Source of the DNA: Luteimonas panaciterrae
Lineage (GTDB): Bacteria; Pseudomonadota; Gammaproteobacteria; Xanthomonadales; Xanthomonadaceae
Length of the DNA stretch: 64,000 nucleotides
Assembly (NCBI RefSeq): GCF_020511115.1
Contig: NZ_JAJAVH010000007.1
Coordinates: 496,001-560,000 of the forward strand
Direction of reading: 5' to 3'
Positions 56,741 to 64,000 of the stretch are shown in pieces. The number at the start of each line of letters is the position of its first letter. Within the stretch, counting starts at the first letter, position 1. The notes beneath the pieces are model-generated. The model saw only the letters and a program-made list of their open reading frames with translations. It was not told the DNA's origin and did not search any database. A program made the translations under genes and the position numbers.

Positions 56741-57619
56741 TCACGGAGTCATGTTGTTGCGCAGGATGGTGTCGAGCGTGAAGCAGGCTCGACGGCTCTG
56801 GTTGTGGCTCAGGGGCTCCGCACCGGCGGTGCGCTGCTTGTCCTGGAACCACACGGTGCCCGCGGCCGACTGGCTGGAGCAGTTGAGGAAACCGTCCGAA
56901 CAGCTGTCGAGCCATTCCTGCGTCACCTCCAGACCGACATTGAGCGAATAGCCACCACAGTAGCTGTCGCCATCGAACGGCGAGGAGTCCACATCGGTGC
57001 CGACCACGCTGCGGAACGGCTTCGGCAACGCCGGCCGTCCCGATGTGCCGTAGAGATTGTTGGCGTTATAGGTCGCCATCCAGCTGACCTGCTGCATGCG
57101 CACCGCGTCGGACTCGTAACCGAGCAGCCAACCGACCGCCTGCTCGAATCCGTTGCCGTTCATCACGGCATCCGCCAGCGGCGTACCCGCGGAAGACGGC
57201 GCCAGCGCGTTGACACGCACCACCTTGCTGATGATGTTCGGGTAACGGCTGTCGTAGGTGGGATTGGAAAGAATCCAGCGCATCACGTTCGCGCCGTTGG
57301 AATGCGTGATGACGATCAGCTGCGTGATCTGCTTGGCATTGATGAAATCGGTCAGCTGCTGCGCCAGGCAGCCGGCGGCGCGGCTGTCCCACATGTACTG
57401 TTCGAAATCGCAATTGATGACCACGTAGTTGGCCGGATTGGCAAGGCCGGCCCGCACGTTGTCGACCATCGTCGGCTGCCAATAATCCTGATAGGCATTG
57501 CTTTGATTGCCGGTGCCGTGCACGAAGGCGACGCCGGTGGCGGCCTGTACCGCCAACGGACAAGCCGCCAGCGCCGTCAGCAAGGCGAACTGGCGTCGCC
57601 AGGAACGAGAGATGCGCAT
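56741..57619 (-). CDS. Secreted lipase-like alpha/beta hydrolase
   Basis: The 292-residue protein has a signal peptide (1-27, ending AVQAA), an HGTG oxyanion motif (34-37) and the nucleophile elbow THSNG (Ser107). Six or more Cys residues, including CGGY, SCSDG and NCSS, suggest disulfides. Its motif set resembles the lipase class 2 group, but the substrate is unknown. ATG at 57619 follows GGGGAA. It is upstream of and coupled in transcription to the DUF4785-like gene. Confidence 0.75.
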   Translation of the reverse strand: MRISRSWRRQFALLTALAACPLAVQAATGVAFVHGTGNQSNAYQDYWQPTMVDNVRAGLANPANYVVINCDFEQYMWDSRAAGCLAQQLTDFINAKQITQLIVITHSNGANVMRWILSNPTYDSRYPNIISKVVRVNALAPSSAGTPLADAVMNGNGFEQAVGWLLGYESDAVRMQQVSWMATYNANNLYGTSGRPALPKPFRSVVGTDVDSSPFDGDSYCGGYSLNVGLEVTQEWLDSCSDGFLNCSSQSAAGTVWFQDKQRTAGAEPLSHNQSRRACFTLDTILRNNMTP

Positions 57620-58014
57620 CGTTTTCCCCAGATCACGAGCGGTGCGATCCATCGGCGTCCTGCCCACGATGCCCCGACTGATTCACCGTCGCATCCAGCA
57701 ACGGCGTACAGGCCGGAGCATACCGAGACGTCTGCGACAGTCATGTGGCAATGCATCATCCGCCGTGATTTCGCGACGACGTCGTCGTGATTGGCGTGAA
57801 AGCGGTGTGAATTCGTCGCTCGATGCGCTGATTCGGCGGAAATGATCGAATGCGCTTCCCTCGTGTTGCGCATCGACGCACATGGGGCGTGGATGCATCG
57901 CATGCACACTTCCGCGTTGCATGTGGTTCGTAGGAGACGTCGACAAGCGGACACGGAAGTCCCGTCATCTAATGTCGGCATCGCATCGCGGCAGTACGCA
58001 AGAACTTTGATGCG
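57620..58014. other. Intergenic region upstream of lipase operon
   Basis: About 395 bases contain no supported gene. They contain a small palindrome, CGACGACGTCGTCG, near 57774, and must hold the leftward promoter of the lipase-DUF4785 operon. I see no clear terminator for the Gly-Thr-tailed gene ending at 58015. Confidence 0.5.
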
Positions 58015-59538
<1,524 letters not shown>

Positions 59539-60432
59539 TCACACCGCGATCGGCAATGCCGGCGTCACGCCCGCGGAGGGCGTCATCGCGGCGGTCGGGC
59601 GCGCGCTGAGCCAGCGCTGCGCCGCCGAGATGACCTCGATGTGATCGGCACGGCTGGGATCGAGCTGCGGCAGCATCACCTCGTAATGCCCGGCCAGCCA
59701 CAGCAGCACGGTCTGTCCGGCGCGTCCGCGATCGACACGATTTTGGATCAGACCGGCGCTACCGCCCTGCACCGCGCCGGCCACCGCCAGCAGCGACCAC
59801 AGCGAGTTCGCGCCGAAGGCGACCAGCAGCAGCCGATCGCGCAGGAACTTCAGCGCGTCATTGATGTTCTCGACGATATCGTGCGCCGCCATCGACGCCA
59901 TCGGATCGGTGCGCTGCGCCAGGAATTCGCCCAGCGCCTGCCCGCAGGTTTCCAGCGTGACGCCCTCGCGCATGTCGGCGCCATCGGCCTGGGCGACGAT
60001 CGCCTCGCAATACGCGGACATCAACCGCTCGAAATGCGGCGCTTCGAACACACGCAGGAAGATCGCATTGCGTTCGTTGACATCGAGCCGTTCGCGGCGG
60101 CCGCGCCAGAAGGCGTTGATCTGTTGCGCGGCCGGCCCCAATGGCTGCGTGATCGCGCCACTGGCGAACAGGCCGGCCACGAGTTCCGCCGTCGGCAACA
60201 GGCCGGCCGCTTCGAGTTCGCTCGCGAAATACAAGGGGGCCGCCGCCTGCAACTGCGCGCGATCCAGCGCATTCGGTGCGCCGGGCGGCAGATCGATGTC
60301 GCCGAGTTCCGCCAGCGACAAGGCATAGGTGTGGCGCGCGAGCGCGGACAGCGAGACCGCCAGCGCCTGCAGCAGCGGCGCATGCTCGCTCCGCGGACGA
60401 GTGCGGAATCTCGGCGGCAACACACGGCCCAT
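59539..60432 (-). CDS. 297-residue protein of unknown function
   Basis: This helical protein lacks a signal peptide and any motif I know. Visible features are an Ala/Leu-rich N-terminal half, NAIFLRVFEAPHFERLMSAYCEAIV, and a hydrophobic stretch (LLLVAFGANSLWSLLAVAGAV) that might be a buried helix or membrane-associated. It lies between paralogues A and B with gaps of 3 and 11 bases, so it is surely part of the same unit. Confidence 0.72.
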   Translation of the reverse strand: MGRVLPPRFRTRPRSEHAPLLQALAVSLSALARHTYALSLAELGDIDLPPGAPNALDRAQLQAAAPLYFASELEAAGLLPTAELVAGLFASGAITQPLGPAAQQINAFWRGRRERLDVNERNAIFLRVFEAPHFERLMSAYCEAIVAQADGADMREGVTLETCGQALGEFLAQRTDPMASMAAHDIVENINDALKFLRDRLLLVAFGANSLWSLLAVAGAVQGGSAGLIQNRVDRGRAGQTVLLWLAGHYEVMLPQLDPSRADHIEVISAAQRWLSARPTAAMTPSAGVTPALPIAV

Positions 60433-60443
60433 GGGCGCGCGCC

Positions 60444-61763
60444 TCAGGCCGGTGCGCCGGCGGCGGCGTTGCCCCCCGCCGCACCGCGCTGGTTGGACGG
60501 TGCGTTGGGATCGAACGGCGTGGCGTTGCCCTGGATGCTGGCGATCATGCCGGGCGTGGCCATCTTCTCCAGCGGCAGGTAATCGCTCTTGAAGTTCACG
60601 CGCACCTCGCCGGTGAGCTTGGCTTTCATCTCCTGCTTGGATTCCGAGTCCTCGTTGACCGAGGAAGACACCACGGTCTTGTGCGACTGCGTGTTGACGT
60701 TGTCGGTGGACACGCCGCCGAACCAGCCGATGCCGGCGCTGGCCTTGGTGCGGTTGCGGTTGGAACTCGATTGGCTGTCGTACAGCGAGGCGCCCGCCTC
60801 GCGCTTGGCCTCGTCGGACGCCTTGAAATCGAACACCACCTTGGCATTGATGAGACCGTCGGTGACGACGATGCGGCTGATGCCCAACATCACCATCGAA
60901 GCCAACAGTTGCTGACGGCTACGCGCCATCTGCAGTCGCGCGGCCATCACCAGCCGGGTTTCCTGCTCCTCGTCGGAAACATCGGTGATCGGTTCGGCCA
61001 GGCCGAACTCCTGGTTGATCTGCGACAGCACACCATCGGGATCATCACCCGACGGGATCAACCGCGGCATCCCGCCATCACCCGCGTTGCTGGTGTCCAG
61101 TTCGAACTGGCCCGGATACTTGTCCCTCACGTAGTCGCGCGCGTTGTTGAGGCTGATGTTGTCGGAGGCGAACTGGTCCACGGTCTGCGCCACCGACTTG
61201 AGCATCTCGGCATAAGCCTGCATCTGCTGGATGGAGGATTCGACGATCGCCTGGAACACGTTCTTGATCAGCCCGCCGACGAAGGCCGGAAAATCGACCG
61301 CGCCAACGAAGTTCTTGAAGTTGGTGGCGCCCTGTTGCACCGACCCCGCGGTGAAATCGCTGCCGGCGAAGGTGCCGATCTTCTCCGATGCCTTGCCCTT
61401 GGCCTGATCGACCGGATTCCCGGCCAGCGCACGCGCGGCGGGCGCGTCGTCCGCGTCGCCCAGCGCCTGCGCGGCGGGCAGATCCTTGCGCAGCAGGCCT
61501 TGGCCGGGTGTGAGTTCCTGCTTGGCCAGGCCATCCGGATTGGCCATGTAGGAAGCCACGCGCACCATGTTGCGAGCGAGCTCCTGCTGCTCGGCGACCG
61601 GCAACTCGCGGAAGCCCGGCGAGGACTCCAGCAGTTGCCGCACCTGCGGGCGCACGGCGCGGAGCGTGTCGTCATCCAGCCACGCGGGTGCGGCCGATGC
61701 GGAAGTGTGGCTGGCGACCGCCTGGGCGGCGGCACTTGGCGATTGTCGGGCGGCAGCGTACAT
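60444..61763 (-). CDS. Paralogue B of the unrecognised three-member family
   Basis: The 439-residue protein has the same order of blocks as paralogues A and C: RPQVRQLLESSPGFRELP (38-55), VDFPAFVGGLIKNVFQAIV (156-174), SRQQLLASMVMLGISRIVV (282-300), AKVVFDFKASDEAK, and VNFKSDYLPLEKMA (389-402). There is no signal peptide, no Cys and no enzyme motif. The region 330-380 is polar and Ser-rich. ATG at 61763, with an 18-base gap to the upstream gene. Confidence 0.78.
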   Translation of the reverse strand: MYAAARQSPSAAAQAVASHTSASAAPAWLDDDTLRAVRPQVRQLLESSPGFRELPVAEQQELARNMVRVASYMANPDGLAKQELTPGQGLLRKDLPAAQALGDADDAPAARALAGNPVDQAKGKASEKIGTFAGSDFTAGSVQQGATNFKNFVGAVDFPAFVGGLIKNVFQAIVESSIQQMQAYAEMLKSVAQTVDQFASDNISLNNARDYVRDKYPGQFELDTSNAGDGGMPRLIPSGDDPDGVLSQINQEFGLAEPITDVSDEEQETRLVMAARLQMARSRQQLLASMVMLGISRIVVTDGLINAKVVFDFKASDEAKREAGASLYDSQSSSNRNRTKASAGIGWFGGVSTDNVNTQSHKTVVSSSVNEDSESKQEMKAKLTGEVRVNFKSDYLPLEKMATPGMIASIQGNATPFDPNAPSNQRGAAGGNAAAGAPA

Positions 61764-61781
61764 GGCGGTCTGCTCTCGGAA

Positions 61782-63173
61782 TCAGGGAGTGGAGGCCGGT
61801 GCGGGCGGCGCCCCGGGCGCCGATGCGGCCGGAGCCGAGCCCGGCGCGGGACGATTGGTGGCGAGCGTCTTGACCATGCCGGGCTGCGCGTTCATCTGGA
61901 TCGCGGCGATCGATTCGGGATTGGCCATCTTCTCCAGCGGCAGATAGTCGCTCTTGAAATTCACTTCCATCGTGCCGGCGAGACTGGCCTTGGTGGTGAG
62001 GCTGGCGTCGGCCGTGGTTTGCGTCACCGACGTCATCTGGATCAGCGGCTGCGACACGCTCTTGTAGTCGCCACGCGTGTAGAAACTGGCATCGCGCTTG
62101 GCTTCGACCACGGTGCCGTTCGGCAGCCGGTAGATGTTCTGCCCCGGACCGGTGCGGCGGATCTCGCCGCCGGTGACCGATTCTGTGGTGACGGCGGCAT
62201 CGCCGTAGTCGTACTGCTGCGCGGTCTTGGCGAACTGCATGTTGTCGCGCGCCTGGAAGTCATACATCACCTTCGCCGACAGCTTGCCGTTGGTGACCAC
62301 GATGCGATTCAAGCCCAGCGTCACCATCGTCGCCAGCAACTGCTGACGGCTGCTGGCGATCTGGGTGCGCGCCGCTGGTACCAGCAGCGCCTCGACGAGT
62401 TCATCGTCGAGACGCTCGATGGGCTGATCCAGCGGCAACGTCTGATTGATGCGCGTGATGGCGACGCTCTCGTCGACGCCTTCGCGCACGGTCACGCGGG
62501 GTTGCGGCGCGGGCGCCGGTTCGTCGCCGAAGCCGACCGAACCTCCCATGCCGCCAAAATTCGCGAACGGATCGTTGCTGTCCATCGAAATCTGGAACAG
62601 ATCCGGGAACTGTTCGACCAAATGATCACGGCCCTGGTTCTGCGTGGTGTTCTCGTCGCGGAACTGGCTCAAGCTCTTCGACACGTCGGCAACAAGTTTG
62701 GCGTAGGCCTCCATCTGTTCGATCGAACTCTGCACGATCGAATGGAACACGCCGTTGATCAGGCCCGCGCAGAATTCGGGAAAGTTGACCGCCTGCAGCA
62801 ACGCACCGGCCGCGGCCACGCCTTCACGCGCGCCCTGCGCCTTGAATTCACCGTCCTGACTGACATTGCTGCCGCTTTGCTGGCTGGTGCCGCCGCTTTC
62901 GCCGGCCAGTGCGCGCACCTGCGGGCTCTGCTGGTCGGGCCGCAGACGCACGCCGTCGGGTTCGGCCAGATAGCTGCCGATCTGCACCAGCCCCTTCGCC
63001 AGCGCCTCGCGCTTATCGGGCGCGAGTTCGTTGAAGGAGCGACTGCGTTCGAGCAGATCGCGCACGGCGCGGCGCGCGGCATCGTGGGTTTCCCGGCTCA
63101 CCGGCGGCGGCGCCGAGGCGGCGCGCGCCGCGGGCCGCGCCGTCTGGTTGGATCGGGGAAAGATTGCGGACAT
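61782..63173 (-). CDS. Paralogue C of the unrecognised three-member family
   Basis: The 463-residue member has blocks RRAVRDLLERSRSFNELA (34-51), VNFPEFCAGLINGVFHSIV (129-147), SSRQQLLATMVTLGLNRIVV (274-293), AKVMYDFQARD and VNFKSDYLPLEKMA (404-417). Between blocks two and three is a Phe/Gly-rich loop (NDPFANFGGMGGSVGFGDE). The C-terminus is Ala/Pro-rich. ATG at 63173 has GGAG about seven bases upstream. No secretion signal is visible. Confidence 0.78.
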   Translation of the reverse strand: MSAIFPRSNQTARPAARAASAPPPVSRETHDAARRAVRDLLERSRSFNELAPDKREALAKGLVQIGSYLAEPDGVRLRPDQQSPQVRALAGESGGTSQQSGSNVSQDGEFKAQGAREGVAAAGALLQAVNFPEFCAGLINGVFHSIVQSSIEQMEAYAKLVADVSKSLSQFRDENTTQNQGRDHLVEQFPDLFQISMDSNDPFANFGGMGGSVGFGDEPAPAPQPRVTVREGVDESVAITRINQTLPLDQPIERLDDELVEALLVPAARTQIASSRQQLLATMVTLGLNRIVVTNGKLSAKVMYDFQARDNMQFAKTAQQYDYGDAAVTTESVTGGEIRRTGPGQNIYRLPNGTVVEAKRDASFYTRGDYKSVSQPLIQMTSVTQTTADASLTTKASLAGTMEVNFKSDYLPLEKMANPESIAAIQMNAQPGMVKTLATNRPAPGSAPAASAPGAPPAPASTP

Positions 63174-63239
63174 GGCGGCGCTCCGGGAATGACTTGAATC
63201 GACTTTCTTCTGCTCTCCCCTCCGGAGAAGGGAAAGCGG

Positions 63240-64000
63240 TTACTGCAACGACCGCGCCTCCTCGATCTGCTCGCGCATCTCGAATTCGATCGGACGCACG
63301 TACAAGCTGATGCGCGCGGGCGAACTCGGCGTGACACGGATGCTGAGCACGGAGAAATGTCCCTGTTCGCCAGCATCGTCCATGCCGAACGCTTCCAGCC
63401 AACGTGACAGCGCGGCCAGCTGGCGCGGACGTTCGGCCAGACCGAGCTTGAGCAGGTCGAGGAAACGCGCTGGCAGATCGGGAATCGCCGCCAGCAGGAT
63501 CTCCAGCTTCAGCTCGGCGCCGTCCGGTGTCTCGCGCACGCCGATCAGCACGCCACCCGACGGCAATTCGAAACGACCGCCGAGCGCCACGCCGACGATG
63601 CGCATCAGACTCGGCAGCTGATGGCCGATCCCAAGACGATTCATCAGTGGCCCCAGCATGTTCACCGCCAGCGCGCCGCGATGCAGGAAGGTGACGCGCT
63701 GGCTGCCGGTTTCCTTCTTGCAGCCGATCGAAGTGAAGATCGGCATCAGGTTGGGCATCTCCGCCATGATCATCCGCGTCAATCGCGACAGTCCTGGCGA
63801 GAGCGCATCGATCTGCGTGGGCAACAGCTCGTAGTAGATCTTCGTGGCGTACAGCCCATCCTCGTCGAAGGCACTCCCGAACCAGGCGCCGTAGTTCATC
63901 CAGCTCAGCCCGCCAAAGCCACGCCACTCCTCGCTGCGCGAATCGAACCAGCGCAACGCATCCCGCCCGAAGATCGGTGAGATCAGCCGCCGCATCTCGC
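63240..64000 (-). CDS. Partial gene, unknown; weak resemblance to ABBA prenyltransferases
   Basis: The frame is open to the right edge; an ATG at 63995 could be the start or internal, giving at least 251 residues. Recurrent strands of the type GLYATKIYYEL, GAELKLEILL and SSPARISLYVRP recall the alternating strands of ABBA (PT-barrel) prenyltransferases. Only the strand pattern supports this. It is the first visible gene of the unit that contains the three-paralogue family, 66 bases upstream of paralogue C. Confidence 0.6.
   Translation of the reverse strand, partial: EMRRLISPIFGRDALRWFDSRSEEWRGFGGLSWMNYGAWFGSAFDEDGLYATKIYYELLPTQIDALSPGLSRLTRMIMAEMPNLMPIFTSIGCKKETGSQRVTFLHRGALAVNMLGPLMNRLGIGHQLPSLMRIVGVALGGRFELPSGGVLIGVRETPDGAELKLEILLAAIPDLPARFLDLLKLGLAERPRQLAALSRWLEAFGMDDAGEQGHFSVLSIRVTPSSPARISLYVRPIEFEMREQIEEARSLQ

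Noticed and set aside
60276-63197. A 973-codon plus-strand frame
   Set aside because: It is antisense to three tightly packed minus-strand genes whose frames are conserved between paralogues. The plus frame shows no such conservation.

Overview
The window is a high-GC gammaproteobacterial chromosome segment. Gene order and content point to the Xanthomonadales (Lysobacter-, Luteimonas- or Rhodanobacter-like). The best evidence is a type II secretion operon in the Xps order E-F-G-H-I-J-K-L-M-N-D. An LpxO-type lipid A hydroxylase and a rich set of secreted hydrolases fit the same group. No rRNA, tRNA, CRISPR array, prophage or classical insertion sequence was seen.

Layout. 1-9.1 kb holds housekeeping genes: a methyltransferase coupled to ribD, then nrdR, glyA, lpxO, an RcnB-like gene, ettA, pyrF and def. 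9.2-11.4 kb has a small secreted protein and two coupled glycosyltransferase-like genes. 11.4-22.9 kb is the minus-strand Xps operon, mostly joined by 4-base start/stop overlaps but interrupted between E and F by a small GIY-YIG nuclease gene lying inside perfect 35-bp inverted repeats. 23.1-25.0 kb is a subtilisin-like exoprotease, a plausible Xps substrate. 25.1-35.0 kb is one giant YadA-type trimeric autotransporter adhesin with internal 900-bp duplications. 35.4-42.1 kb carries purL, a lipoprotein DsbC, xerD and an RDD protein. 42.1-45.3 kb is a surface-polysaccharide group (O-antigen ligase, GT4). 45.4-49.3 kb has pirin, YceI, a RutE-like reductase, an ELM1-family protein and a TetR regulator. 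50.2-57.6 kb encodes secreted proteins: a seven-repeat FG-GAP protein, two tandem paralogous alpha/beta hydrolases, a DUF4785-like protein and a lipase-like protein.

The least explained part is 58.0-64.0 kb. This tight minus-strand unit encodes three divergent paralogues that share four conserved blocks, a 297-residue protein of unknown type, and a partial gene running off the right edge. I recognise no family for these. One paralogue ends in a Gly-Thr tail written by a hexanucleotide tandem repeat. This is the best candidate for an undescribed system.

How the genes fit together: the Xps machinery probably exports the signal-peptide-bearing protease and hydrolases. LpxO, the ligase and the glycosyltransferases remodel the outer membrane, and the autotransporter decorates it. 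Family assignments come from motifs and gene order read directly from the sequence. No database search was possible.
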